64,000 nt of DNA, taken from Uranotaenia lowii (taxonomy: Eukaryota > Arthropoda > Insecta > Diptera > Culicidae). Location of the stretch: NCBI RefSeq assembly GCF_029784155.1, contig NC_073692.1, positions 428,711,324 to 428,775,323 on the forward strand. Direction: 5' to 3'. Positions 24,532-35,990 of the stretch are shown here, piece after piece. The translations under genes and the position numbers were made by a program. The notes under the pieces are model-generated. The model ran no database searches and was not told the origin of the DNA. It saw only the letters and a list, made by a program, of their open reading frames with translations. Each line of letters begins with the position of its first letter. Position 1 is the first letter of the stretch.

Positions 24532-25221
24532 AATGGTCCTTTTAAGGGCCACTAATTGCTCCATTAAGAGTCTTGATCAACTGAACTTTGTCTAAGTACA
24601 AAATGCAGGGAATCGTTGTAGAAAATGACTAATTGGGATTGGGCCTGCTAAAAAGAATAAAGCCTGCTCTTTACTCTTACACAGATTTCCATATGAATGA
24701 CAGCTTATCGGAGTGAAATTGGAGTGAAGGCTGTTTCTCTCTCTGTTTAACACACGAGAAATCGTATACCGGGACTGCGAGCGCGCCCATCGCCCATATG
24801 AGATAAGTGACAAAAACGAAAATCATTACATAAACGAAAAAATGACAAACATGGCTGATAAATCTGAAAAGCTAATTGTAAACATTCTGTTGAAAAAAAA
24901 TAAGAGACCAACCTATCCAACTTAAATTGCCTAGTGTGGATTAGGCTCTGTGCCGAAAAATATACATAGTACCAACCAATGCTAAGATTTTATTTAAAAT
25001 TTGATACTCTAATTTTGAGTAGCTGAATGGAACGATGCAGCAGCAGTAGCTCACGCAGGGGTTGTAGCAAGGCGGGGCAGCTTCAGCAGTAGCAGCAGGT
25101 ACTGGACTACAGCAACGGGCTGAGCAGCAGCAGCATAGGCTTGACAGCAACAGCGGCCCGATTGCACCGCACCGGAGAAGGCCCAAAAAGCAAATGAAAC
25201 CGAGTCGGGGCAATCCTTGCT

Positions 25222-25230
25222 CTTTTATAA
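25222..25230 (-). promoter_or_regulatory. Possible TATA box, minus strand
   Basis: TTATAAAAG on the minus strand lies just upstream of a GC-rich block (25040-25200) that, read leftwards, encodes a hydrophobic start (GFICFLGLL) and then Ala/Cys/Pro-rich low-complexity sequence. All three frames look low-complexity because of GCTGCTGCT-type runs, and no ATG follows the TATA. It could be a decayed secreted or cuticle-like gene, but this is weak. Confidence 0.25.
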
Positions 25231-27900
25231 CTTCGCATCTAGTGCAGTTTGGGTCGACGATCGGGGTTTTTTTGCTCGGGTGTTTTGCGCACCAATTTGT
25301 ATTAGCGCGTTATTAGTATTGGTGTACCAACACATAGCCGACTCTAAATGTTGTTCAGAAAAGATGTCTTTGAAAGAGGCGTTTTTCGTGACGCGAGATC
25401 CGTTCGCGAATTTCAATTTGCCCCCCTATAGTGTTGCCGTAAGACGTAATTCTACGTCAAAAAAAAAATAGTATATAAAATTACAAACCAATTATTACGG
25501 AGAGAATGTAGAAATCTTATGACTCTAAATCGTAATAATCTCCAAAATCTCTGCTAATAGTGGCTCCTGATCCCCCAAATAACAACAGCAACGAGCCAAG
25601 CAAGACTCATCATCGAAACAAGAAAACACTATAGGTACGATGACATTCCAGGCAAACAGACAGTGGCAGCGCAACGGCCTCAACGAGCGACGACAGATTC
25701 CGTTCGCACTCATTGGCATCCTTTGAGATAATAGCAGCAACACGATGTGTCTGGTACCCTCGGGGGGCTCTTTCCTGTCCGGAATCCGGAGTATGAGACG
25801 CAAGAGAAAATTGAAAGCAACCCCTTCCTCGTCTTAACATGGTGATGTTTTGATTTACCTTCTCATAATTTGCTTTAAGAATGTTAAAGATTTGAAAAAT
25901 CTTCTTCGGTTGAGAATTTAATCAGTAGGCTAGTTTGTTTGACATATACTAACGGTGACAACAATGATTACTTCGATGCATCTTATCCAACTTTTCAAAA
26001 TTGCAACTACGAATTAAATACAATGATCAAACTCTCGTTTTCCCATCTATTGAGGTGGGGGTGGAGTGGCGCCCACCTTGAAGATGCTGTATCGAACATG
26101 GCGTGGGACCTTCAATTCCTGTCGCCAAATCGTGTTATCTACCAAATGAAGGCAACGGAATCTCTGCGTCCTCACATCACCCCCAACCTAGCTTCTTCCA
26201 AGAATTCACATATCATCATGTTATCGGCTGCGAGGGGCCACGAAGGAAGCATGAAGAAGATTGTGTCAAACGGAATTGAAATTCACACTCGCTCGCCTGC
26301 TGGGATGGGAAAATGGCTGGGAAACTTTTAAACGGGTTTCCGAAGCTTTTTTTACTCTCTCTCTCTCTGTCGACTTCCAGTTAAGCCCGGAGCAGGGAAT
26401 AAGAAAAAAGGTGTAAATGGATTGAAGAATGGAAGGAAACGCAACAAGGCGGTGTGGTGGGGGGATGTGCGGTTTGAAAAACCGTCAAGGCACGTCAGTC
26501 AGGAAAATTGAAGTTGATACTTCTTAGCACACATGTCGGTGACTTTGTGTGTGTGTGTGTTCGTGTGTATGTTGCGAGTTGCATGTTTTCTGTGTGTTTT
26601 TCTTCTGTACGTTCGTCTCTCGTCGTCCTAACAAAAGGCTTAATCTTACGGTTTACTTCGATTCAGTGAATGTGACGGATGCGCTTCAGCTACAGTGGTA
26701 CAGCTTTTCCCATATCCCTACCTCGGTCGTCTTGTTCTTGGTCTAGGTCTTGGAACCAGTCCGTGCGTTGCGTTGGTTGCTTCGATTCGATTCAACAGCA
26801 CTGATGACGTTTGTTTACTTTTTCGGTAAACGATTAAAGTGCTACATGTCGAATAGGTACCACTAGCCCATTAAAGGGAATGAAGCCATTGATGGCAATA
26901 ATGATTTCACGTTCACGATATGCTCGGCGTAATTGAATTGGACAAATCAATCAGCCCCTTGGGAAAAATATCGAAACACTTTTTCGCCGTTTACGATCCG
27001 AGCAAGCTAGATGAAGATAACACTTGTTTGAAACAGACATAACTAGAACTGGTTGAGCGAGGAAAAAATTTGTCAGAGTGTTATGACTGGTCAGGAATTT
27101 TAAACAGTGTCATGGGCGTTTTTTAAAGTGGAAACTGCTTTTTTCCAATGTGAGAGTACGAATATGTTATTTTTGGAGAAAAATCTTTCGGAAGGATATT
27201 TTTGAATAACAAAGTACTTGTCGATAATATTTAAAAAAAAATGCATTTAAGTACTGAAAAGTGAACTTTTTGACACTAAAAACAGTATCGAAAAGTACTT
27301 GTTTTCGATACTTTTTTTGTCTTTCTTTTTAGCGTTTTGGTATGGGAGTCCACATATATTTTTTTTTAAAATTTTCACAGATGATATTTATTTCATGACA
27401 TATTAAATAGCTATTTATTAAAAAGCGCTTCTGGATTTTCAAGAAAATTCTCGAATACGATAGGATTTTGAATGAAACTCGTTGCAAAACTCGATTATTT
27501 CAACACTCGACGTAATTATCCAACGGGGCCTGCCAAAAAAATGCACTTTTTGCAACTTGTTGCATAAATAATTGAATCAATTTATAAAAATCCCTTCAAT
27601 ATGAAGATGTAGCTAATATTTTTCTTTCTTTCTCATTTCAGGTAAATACATGATTAAATTTAAACTACAAAGTTTATATTCATATTGTAAGTATGGGGAA
27701 CCACGGACTTTAAATTCACTAAAATAAACTAAGTATGATTGGAAAAAAGTCTATCAGGAAAAGGTACATCATCAGATACGGTCAAGAAAATGATAGAATG
27801 TTTTTTTTTAAGAAAATGGCGAAAAAATAACAGATTACACTGCACTGTGCAGGATTTGATTCCGCAAAAAAGGTTCATGTATTGTTGTATATGTGTTTGG
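25231..27900. other. No recognisable gene
   Basis: A mixture of AT-rich DNA and GC-richer patches (25540-25850, 26040-26330, 26340-26780) with CT and GT microsatellites (26351-26368, 26545-26560). Open frames at 25525-25840 and 25939-26331 lack ATG starts or domains. Possibly intronic or regulatory DNA. Confidence 0.4.
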
Positions 27901-27917
27901 AAGATGACATTGCAACC

Positions 27918-28265
27918 TGAAAGCTGAACCATAAGACCTGAGACTTGATACATTAAACCTGCAACTTGAGATCTGAGACCCGACGAGGAATTAAGACTTT
28001 AGACATGATATTTTACACCACACACTTAAGACCAGATATCTGGAGCCTTATAAATGAGACCTGTGTTATGAAATTTGATACATGAGAACTGACTCCTTTA
28101 GACCTCACACCAGATACCTGATTAGACATAAAACCGAAGACATGAGTTCAGAGACTTGAGACCTGAGACATAGGACATGAAGCTTTTGTTGGAGACGTAA
28201 ATTTATGAAATGATACGTTACATGTGAGAAGTGAAACGTGTGAAATGATAAGTGAGAAGTTGAAC
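27918..28265. repeat. Degenerate GAGACCTGAGAC-type repeat
   Basis: Imperfect iteration of ACTTGAGACC / CCTGAGAC / GATACATGA words of 8-12 bp across about 350 bp. Same general character as the arrays at 22640-23170, 44690-45310 and 56340-57835 but a different core. Confidence 0.65.
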
Positions 28266-28449
28266 GTGGATAACGATGCTTAAGAAATGAAATGAAAGAT
28301 TCTTCGGAACAAGCAACACAGAGAATGAAATTAATGAACAGACCTAACATTCCTTGTTGGCAAAAGGTGCATATGCTTTGAACGACGCATAAAGCTTAGT
28401 TCTTTTAGAAATGGGACACTTTCTTTTGCTGATAGCTCATTTAAAGCAT

Positions 28450-28770
28450 GGATCATCCAAAATCTGGACGCACTGTTTATTATACAATAGCGCTCCTAGT
28501 TGTCGGATCTAGAATGTTTTGACAGTACTTTGTTCGGAAATGTTTCCTCTATTAGTGCTGAAAATTTCATAACGATTCGTTTTGTTCCAATAAAGTTACA
28601 AGTAATGGAAGCCGCGAGGCGTAAATTCATTTTGGACACACACGTCAAAAACCCGACGTGGTCTGGTTCAAAAATCGTGAATTGGCCAAAAATTTTACAA
28701 AGCCACTGGTCGGGGTGATGACCCCGCCAAGTTCAAATTTATTTTTGCCGATAAGTTGGCAAGAAAGTTG
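28450..28770 (+). pseudogene. Internally deleted ITmD37E transposase remnant
   Basis: The + strand encodes GENFI/EN-FITI-like residues, then ILDTHVKNPTWSGSKI (28650-28690), matching the N-terminal helix-turn-helix part of the transposase at 41375-42262 (ILHTHVEKPTWSGVKI there). It then jumps directly to PAKFKFIFADKLARKL (28728-28775), which matches the later FKFVFADKFARKL. The intervening catalytic region with the first Asp is missing. Ends and inverted repeats were not identified. Non-functional. Confidence 0.75.
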
Positions 28771-28995
28771 CAAGATCAAAGCAATCATAACATATTTGAA
28801 TTTCCATTTATGTTTGATTACAGCAATCGTTTACTAGCTTGTGCATTATAAAAACGATGAAATTGTCAGTACATAAGTTAGTCTAAGTTTTGTTCTCAAT
28901 AAAGTAACAACTAATAGTTTACAGTATAAACTAGTTTCATTCTGGAAGTGTCCAGACATGACAAATTGGCGACGAGGATTTAAGAACCTGAAGCG

Positions 28996-29865
28996 ATGGC
29001 AGATATTCGGGAAGCAATACTCCAGATGGCGGCGCTCCTCCAGAAGCTAGCCCAGCCAACCCCACCACCTAGCAGCCCAGAGCAAACACTGGAAGCCTTG
29101 GCAACGCACATCAGCGAGTTTTCCTTCGACCCGGAAAATGGAATCACTTTCGACAAGTGGTACATCCGGTATGCGGATATCTTCGAATCGGACGCCAAGA
29201 ACTTAGACGATGCTGCCAAAGTTCGATTGCTACTGAGGAAGTTGGACACACCATCGCACACTCAGTACGTCAACTACTCTGTTGTGGTATGAGCCTACTT
29301 GGTTGAATCAACTATATCCTGCCAGAGCTTCCCCGAGATGTCAATTTTGAAGACACCGTCGAAATCCTTAAGAAAATTTTCGGAACGCAGACCTCAATCT
29401 TCAACAAGCACTACCAATGTCTGCAGCTCGTCAAGTCAGACGCAGAGGACATCATTAGCTACGGAGGGAAGGTCAACCGTGCCTGTGAAGATTTTGACTT
29501 CAAAAATGTCAAGATTGACCAATTCAAGTGTCTGGTTTTCATTTGCGGTCTCAAATCGCATTGCTACGCCGACATCCGAACCAGATTACTTGCCCGAATC
29601 GAGAACGAAACCCCAGAAGCTCCCTTTAATCTCCAAACTTTGATTGACGAATATCAATGGCTCGTTAAGCTCAAAGCGGACACCACCATGATCGAGCGCC
29701 AGTCAAGATCGAGACCATCAGTGCACGCTGTACATGAGAAGAAGGAACAACATTTTCACCAGCAGCAGCCATCTTCAAAGACGGAAAATAAATTGCCACG
29801 CACTCCTTGTTGGCAATGCGGTCAGATACATTATGTTCGGAATTGCACTTTTCGAATCATTTGTG
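28996..29865 (+). pseudogene. gag: Gag of deleted Ty3/gypsy element, frameshifted
   Basis: Begins with a true ATG 17 bp after the leader motif. The first frame (28996-29292) gives about 98 residues with a Pro/Ser-rich patch and FDKWYIRYADIF-type gag sequence, then ends after a frameshift near 29280. The next frame continues through DAEDIISYGGKVNRACEDF and IDEYQWLVKLKAD to a zinc knuckle, CWQCGQIHYVRNC, whose Cys-His spacing is one residue short of CX2CX4HX4C. Gag would package element RNA into particles. Non-functional because of the frameshifts. Confidence 0.75.
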
Positions 29866-30598
29866 CAAACAATGCAACCGTGTCGGCCACAAGGAAGGAT
29901 CATGTGGCTGTCTCTCGAAATCCAAACCTACCAGCAGGGGAAAGAAACCACCGGAATCTCCAAAGGTAAAATCTAATGTTGTGTACATCGTGAACCACAT
30001 CAATCGGCGCCCCAACAAGCGGAAGTTTGTTCCAGCAAATATCAACGGCGTCGTAACCAATCTTCAACTGGACACAGCAAGTGACATCACGGTAATCTCC
30101 AAGCAAACATGGAAAACCTTGGGTAAGCCTACTCTCAAGGAACCATCAATTCAAGCCGTCAACGCGTCAGGAAAACCACTTCAGCTGATCGGAGAATTCC
30201 AGTGCAAGACGAGCGTCAACAACAAAACCTGCCATGCCAGATGCTACGTCACAGTTTCCCCGAATCTTAATCTATTTGGCATCGACTGGATTGAAAAATT
30301 CGGACTTTGGTCAGTTCCCATCGATCCGGTTTGCAAACAAGTCAAAGCGAAGCCGGTCCACAAGCTGACTCAACCAAGGAAAAGGCGAAAAAACGACGAT
30401 CCTAACAACAAGAAGTACGGTGCAGTCCACAAAAGATTTCAGCAAGGCGACTTGGTTTACGCCAAGGTCCATCAAGCGAACTTCTGGAAGTGGGAACCAG
30501 CAACCGTAATTGAGAAAGTAGGGAAGGTCAACTACAACGTGTTCCTGCAAAAGCGACATCGTCTGATCCGTTCCCACATCAACCAATTCAAGACATGA
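29807..30598 (+). pseudogene. pol: Protease joined in frame to pol C-terminus
   Basis: The frame enters at a second zinc knuckle (CKQCNRVGHKEGSC, CX2CX4HX4C) and then carries a retropepsin-like protease with the LQLDTASD catalytic motif (about 30064-30090) and the GIDW motif of its C-terminal part. At about 30345-30370 it passes without a stop into the region that normally follows integrase: a basic linker, then FQQGDLVYAKVHQANFWKW and an RSHINQFK ending. Some 2.5 kb of RT, RNase H and integrase is therefore missing, judged from the usual pol order. An acidic/Pro tail may continue in another frame to 30820. Retention of frame may be chance. Confidence 0.75.
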
Positions 30599-31004
30599 AC
30601 AACAGAATGCAATCTCTAAAATCCACCAACACCACTTTCCATTTTCTTTAATGATTTCGGATTGGCCATTCCAACTAAATTGCCACCTCCAGCCGTTTAT
30701 TCAGTAGGACCGAATCCAGCACTCAACGGAGACATCGACTCTGACCGTTCAGAGTACTATTCGGGCGACAACAGCAGACACGACGGTCCACCTCAGCCAG
30801 ATCGACGAACGTGTTAAAGCATTGAAGATTCTCCTTCGGAATTATTCCCTCGAAACGTCAATATCAGAATGATCGGAGAAGCGGTTAAACGTCCTCATAG
30901 CGTCTAATTAGCGCCGTATTAGCTCCAAGATTAGTCTGTTGAAGAGGAGCAAAGAGCTGAAGATAACAATTACTACAGATTCGAGGTCGTACACTGTGTA
31001 GGAG

Positions 31005-31560
31005 TGCTTCTAACAGTGCGAGGTCATCGGTTCTTTACGAAAGCAGATCGATGATAATAGAGCCCTTGTTGCGGTCCGGCGGGCTTGCAACATGTCGATG
31101 TCGGTTAGGCGACACCGGCTTTCGCAGATGCGAAGTTGGAACGGGTTGTGTCCATTCAGGTGTCGGAGAGCGACAGGCAAACAACGCCATTGGATGGCCT
31201 CGGTATGCCACGAGCCATTTTGGTAGAAATACGCCTCGGCTGTTCGGGGGTCGATCGAAATAGGAGACCCAGGCATCTGGATGCTTTATCGATGAAGTAG
31301 TTTGTGTAGATCGTGAAATCCAGCCGTTTGTCTGCCTCTTGTCCAAGAAAATTAACAGCCGATAGCGGAAATACTTACAGTTTCATTCAAGTCACTGGCA
31401 TACGCAAATTTTGGTCCATCAAAAAGCAAAAGCATTTTGTTGAAGTAGGTCAGGAATATTATGGGTCCTAGGTGGCTCCCTTGAGGCACTCCGTAAGGGG
31501 CAGGGAATTGATTGAAGAATGATTCACAAGTTGCTATGGAACCATTCCAGTAAAATGGAT
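31005..31560 (-). pseudogene. LINE reverse-transcriptase fragment, internally deleted
   Basis: On the minus strand near 31500-31400 lies the RT signature GVPQGSHLGPIIF followed by FAYASDLN, a damaged form of the YADD box (Asp to Ser). Next, at 31276-31010, comes a C-terminal LINE segment (RCRLTDIDMLQARRTATRALL). In Jockey/Loner-type ORF2 proteins these lie a few hundred residues apart, so the interval has been deleted. It abuts the tail of the deleted gypsy element. Confidence 0.7.
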
Positions 31561-31975
31561 CTAATTAACGAGCCTTGGAAACAAAGAGACGAATTGCCAC
31601 GATTGGAATTTTTGGTTCTCTGCCAGTGTCATTCCAATCGAGCAAAACCAAGCAGTCTAACAGGCAACCTTACTGCAGGGTTGCAAGCTCATGGCGCCTC
31701 TGAAAGTCGCTGCCGCCGTCGTCTCATCATTATATAAGTTTTTTTAAATTATATTTTTCCGATAAATATTTATTTTTGTAATTTTTGAACACATGTTCAA
31801 AGGTGATGGGAAGTATAAGAGAAACATGAGCTATCAAAGAAAGCAAGACTTAAGCCGTAAATATCATAAATTTTTCGAAAAAGATACAACGGATCATCGG
31901 GAGGGGCTTGCACCCGCAATTTCCGTAGAAATACAACATTTTCAGGTACGAAGGTGTACCAAGACGAATTAAAAA
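31561..31975. other. No recognisable gene
   Basis: Spacer between the LINE fragment and the short LTR element; some may be further degraded LINE sequence. Confidence 0.4.
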
Positions 31976-31980
31976 CATAA

Positions 31981-32220
31981 TGTCGTGATTTTACGAATCT
32001 CAATTCAGAGATTCACTTAAACACGTCTGTCGCTCGCTAGAATAGATCAATGACTGACTTTGTTTTGTTTGTTTGTCAAGTGCTGCCAAAATAGCAAATG
32101 TTGTCATAGAAATTTATTTTATTTTATTCATCTACAGTGTTGCCGAATACAACTGTTATTTTATTTTATTCCTAATTAAATTTGATTTATTTTCTGTATA
32201 CTCTTCATCTCATCCCTACA
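31981..32220 (-). repeat. 3' LTR of the TRIM-like element
   Basis: 240 bp, TGTCGTG...CCTACA on the + strand. Differs from the other LTR by single bases such as GCTAGAA/GCAAGAA and TATACTC/TATATTC. Contains an A/T-rich TTTATTTTATTTTATT tract. Confidence 0.9.
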
Positions 32221-32768
32221 TTCCTTCTCACCTCTATTCTTAATTAAAACTTTTCACACGTCAACATTTGTTTTTTTTTTCTTTAGAGCAAAATTTTATT
32301 TACCAAATATCCTCAATTTTTATTCCATATTCCACATCCTTATTCTCCATCCTACAAATTTTATTTTATTTCTGCTTATCCTTCATCACATTTCTACATT
32401 CCTTCTCAACTCTATTCTCAATAGAATCTTTAATTTACCGACTTTTGTTTTTCTAAAATACAAAATTTTATATCCCAAATATCCCTCATCTCAATTCTAC
32501 ATTCCATTCTCTGCAAAAGCTTTTCAAATCTTTTTTTCTTTGCATATTCTTCATTTCATCCGAAAATATTCTTCACAAAAGCCTTCCCAATTTGTACTTT
32601 CTCTGTCGCTCTGCTTTTATTTACCAGAGCCGGAACAATCCGCAAAAAAACATTCTTAGCAACAGCTTTCTCAAACTGTGCTTTCCTTTTTACTCTGTCT
32701 CTGTTTACCAGAGCCGGAATAATTCGATAGTATTCTAAGAAACAGCCTGCCCAACCAGAAGGCTTATT

Positions 32769-33215
32769 CAAATCAAACAATCAGCAGCAGCAGCCTTAAA
32801 TATCTGCGCTTTTAACGGCAATTCCGTCTTATTTCCACCGGAAGGCCAAATCAAAACAATCAGCAGCAGCAGCCTCAAATATCTGCGCTTTTCAGGGGCA
32901 ATTCCGTCTTATTTCCACCGGAAGGCCAAATCAAAACAATCAGCAGCAGCAGCCTTAAATATCTGCGCTTTTCAGGGGCAATTCCGTCTTATTTCCACCG
33001 GAAGGCCAAATCAAAACAATCAGCAGCAGCAGCCTTAAATATCTGCGCTTTTCAGGGGCAATTCCGTCTTATTTCCACCGGAAGGCCAAATCAAAACAAT
33101 CAGCAGCAGCAGCCTTAAATATCTGCGCTTTTCAGGGGCAATTCCGTCTTATTTCCACCCGAAGGCCAAATCAAAACAATCAGCAGCAGCAGCCTTACAT
33201 ATCTGCGCTATTTGT
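32769..33215. repeat. 80-bp tandem repeat inside the TRIM-like element
   Basis: About 5.5 nearly identical 80-bp units, each with CAATCAGCAGCAGCAGCC, ATCTGCGCTTTTCAGGGGC and TTCCACCGGAAGGCC. Differences between units are single bases, so the array is young or homogenised. The left flank (32556-32780) has two related segments encoding RI(I/V)PALVN on the minus strand. Confidence 0.9.
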
Positions 33216-33238
33216 GCTTATTCTACCAACCACGCCAT

Positions 33239-33478
33239 TGTCGTGATTTTACGAATCTCAATTCAGAGATTCACTTAAACACGTCTGTCGCTCGCAAGAA
33301 TAGATCAATGACTGACTTTGTTTTGTTTGTTTGTCAAGTGCTGCCAAAATAGCTAATGTTGTCATAGAAATTTATTTTATTTTATTCATCTACAGTGTTG
33401 CCGAATACAACTGTTATTTTATTTTATTCCTAATTAAATTTGATTTATTTTCTGTATATTCTTCATCTCATCCCTACA
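33239..33478 (-). repeat. 5' LTR of the TRIM-like element
   Basis: Partner of 31981-32220 with the same length and ends. The putative primer-binding site lies immediately to its left on the + strand map (33223-33237). Confidence 0.9.
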
Positions 33479-33739
33479 CATAAGATTTGATTTCATTTTC
33501 GATCTTTGTTTATCTGAAGTATATTAGTTCTAACAGCCCTGAAAGTTTCAACTTTCCTAAGCCAAAGTCACTTCAACTCCCGTTTTTTTAATGAAAACAT
33601 CACTCAGAATAATTCACGGAAATCTTCAAACTGAGCGATCAAAAAGTCGAACATTTTACCAGTAATAAACATGTTTCCATTTCGAGCACTGAAAATCATT
33701 ATCGAAATCAATCAACCGGCACAAAGCTTCTTCGGGGAT

Positions 33740-34570
33740 GAGTTTCATTTGACATCTTCTTCTTGGAGAATCAGAGCAATTCCTCACCACTTGCTACCTA
33801 TCACGCTATTACTACTGCGGCACAGTCTACCGAGACCCCGTCAGCCAACTTGGATTGCTCTCCTACACTCGTAGAAGAAGCAACCACCATCATTCAAGGT
33901 GGCGACGAAACTTTGCCGAATGTCATTAAAATTCCATCGGGAAATTTCCCCGGTCGAAAAAGAAGTCGACTCCGAACCGATGATGATGATCGTCGGAGAA
34001 AGCAAACTGTTTTCCACTTGAGCTGCCTTTGAGCTGCTCTGATCTATAATTACGATTCATGAAATTTTCCCCAGCGTCAGCCATGATAATGTTGAGTATG
34101 GAGGGGATGACGGAGGAAAGAGACGAATTTTGCACTCTCGTTTGCACGACGTAAAAAGGAAAGCCAAAATTTTAATCCTTCGCAAAAAGGCTCCCCTCCT
34201 CTTCAAACTTCCTTCCAGAGACTTGTAAAGCTCGTTCCGTTTTACGAGCCCATCCAATTTGAGCTGGTATTTTCAGCCCACAGAATGCTAGAAAATTAAA
34301 GACTCCTCCTTCTGCCGGTTGACCCTCATCAACCTCAACAACAACCAAAAACTTTGGGAAGAACAATCTAACAGCTCTTAAAAAAATATTACTACAAGTT
34401 CCAACAAACTGTGCCATACCGTCAATAGTTTCTTGCCTTTGCCCTGGAAAAGTGGAGAAAGATGCTGGACAAACAACAGGGGAACAAAGAGGAGGAAATA
34501 AATCCAACCAAACTCTTTTGCTGAATCTTTCCTTGTTGCCAAGGGAAGAAGCATTCACTCATAATATGTC
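33740..34570 (+). pseudogene. Coding-like remnant, possibly LINE ORF1
   Basis: The + strand frame 33763-34032 gives about 89 residues of balanced composition ending in a basic/acidic patch (FPGRKRSRLRTDDDDRRRK). Without an ATG, and after stops, similar-looking sequence resumes (SPPLQTSFQRLVKLVPFYEP near 34200 and EKWRKMLDKQQGNKEEE near 34450). This resembles ORF1 (nucleic-acid binding) of a LINE more than a host exon, but I recognise no domain. Confidence 0.25.
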
Positions 34571-35785
34571 GAAAGTTTTATAGCTAAAATTACAGACATT
34601 ACAGCCCCTGAAGATCCACAATCAAACATTGGACTTGATTTTAGTTCTGTTTTTCTTAGTTTAGTAGTCTTGTTATCCTTCCGAACCTCAACTATGCTCT
34701 TTGAGTGGATTTATAACAAAAATGTGATAAAACAAACATTTACATTTAGTTTAATGTTCATAACGATTTTATCAATGTTTCAAAGTCTCCTTTGATTTTC
34801 AAAAAGTGTTCGGTAACGTCTGCACAAAAACAAATAATTTCTTTGTTATTATAAAATTGCCATTTACTTCTAAATCAATGATTTGTTTTTGTCTTTGCGT
34901 AATCAATTTCCGTCCACAGAAAATAAATGAAAACGAATTAACAAGCAAAACGTCAAAGCGTTCGAATTATTGGATTTTTCCTATCAGCCGATTTTACCCC
35001 CGAGTGAGTGCGTGTCTAAATGTTCCCAACTACTTCGCATGGAACCCTCGTCAAAGGATAGAAAAAAAATTCCATTTGTACCCACATCCACCAGGAATCT
35101 CTGTATTCGCAAGTGACGTACACGGACGGACAGAAAAAAAGCGCTTCTAATAGCCGAAAAAGAATTCCGACTATTCCGGACTACTGATGATCGTTTCCAC
35201 AAAATAGGAGGCCAGCGAAAGGCGTTAAGGATGTCACAAGCCAGCAGCAACAGCACATTTTAGGGTGATTACGTTTTGTGACGTATTTTCCGATACCTTA
35301 TGGCACATTCTCCGCCATTATTGGCACATTTTTCCTCCTATTATCTCTGGTTGTGCCAGTGCTTTTGCTGTGGGCTATCTCATCACCAGAGAGTAAGGAC
35401 ACCACACCGGTAACGAATCCGACAACAGGAGTTAGGTAACGATCCCAATATGTATGACACTCACGAACAAAACTATAATGAGCATTCCGGCCTTGGCTGT
35501 TACGACAGGGCACATCCTTTTGCTGCTATATCACGGTGAAAGCTCACTATAGTGGCACGCCGCCAATTATGTAATTGAAAGAATTAAGGAAATGACAAAC
35601 CGTTGAGAGGAACGTGGGCGAGATATTTTTAATGAGTGTGTAATCTAAACAGTTAGTAAATTTAGTCATGGTCATGGTCAGAATTGTTCCGAGAATGCAG
35701 TTCTTTGACTCAAAATTCGACTTGTGCATTGAAGAAAATAGCACCTATTGTTCCGTCGCAGTCACACGAGCTGCGAGAAACGATA
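34571..35785. other. No recognisable gene
   Basis: Mixed composition, short open frames without ATG or domain. The insertion site of the gypsy element (GATA, 35782-35785) is at the right end. Confidence 0.5.
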
Positions 35786-35990
35786 CTTTTAAGTTTTGAT
35801 TTATGGTGGACCAAAGTTTTCGGATGTGTGTAGAAAATACGTCAGCTCTGGTTTGCAGTCGGAAATGGAAAGAACGCATCTCTCTCAGTTTATTGGCATG
35901 AATAGAAGCTGCTATAAAACTAATTAGCATTTCGCTCACTTCTCTCAGTATGGTATAAATCGGAGTTGGACCATTTTACCGAACAAAACA
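35786..35990 (-). repeat. 3' LTR of Ty3/gypsy element
   Basis: 205 bp; identical to 40742-40946 except AAAACA against ATAACA at the right edge. Contains CTATAAAACTAATT and GTATAAATCGG, possible TATA or polyadenylation context depending on strand. Confidence 0.9.

Larger units (their letters stand above)
28800..30840 (+). mobile_element. Ty3/gypsy element with RT and integrase core deleted
   Basis: A probable 5' LTR end (TATA-like CATTATAAAAAC near 28846, AATAAA near 28898) runs into the primer-binding-type leader TGGCGACGAGGAT (28967-28979). An ATG at 28996 then opens gag. After frameshifts near 29280 and 29860, gag, two zinc knuckles, an aspartic protease and the C-terminal tail of pol follow. 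Reverse transcriptase, RNase H and integrase core are absent. A 3' LTR was not found; the element is followed directly by a LINE fragment. Confidence 0.8.
31981..33478 (-). mobile_element. Complete short non-autonomous LTR element (TRIM-like)
   Basis: Two 240-bp direct repeats (31981-32220 and 33239-33478; about three differences) begin TG and end CA. They are flanked by the 5-bp target duplication CATAA (31976-31980 and 33479-33483). On the minus strand a purine tract GAGGTGAGAAGGAA abuts the 3' LTR, and TGGCGTGGTTGGTAG, a plausible primer-binding site, lies 1 nt after the 5' LTR, so the element points leftwards. At 1498 bp it has no gag or pol. The interior holds an 80-bp tandem array and duplicated LTR-edge sequences. 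It needs a partner element; 5-bp TSD and TGT...ACA-type ends fit BEL/Pao or gypsy helpers. Confidence 0.9.

Noticed and set aside
25939..26331. 130-codon open frame
   Set aside because: Begins at TTG without ATG; composition fits non-coding sequence and no family is recognised.
32556..32780. 74-codon minus-strand frame with two RIIPALVN-like repeats as a gene
   Set aside because: Lies inside the gene-less TRIM element and is better explained by local duplication.
34172..34558. 128-codon minus-strand frame
   Set aside because: No ATG-supported start, no domain; the + strand looks more coding-like there.
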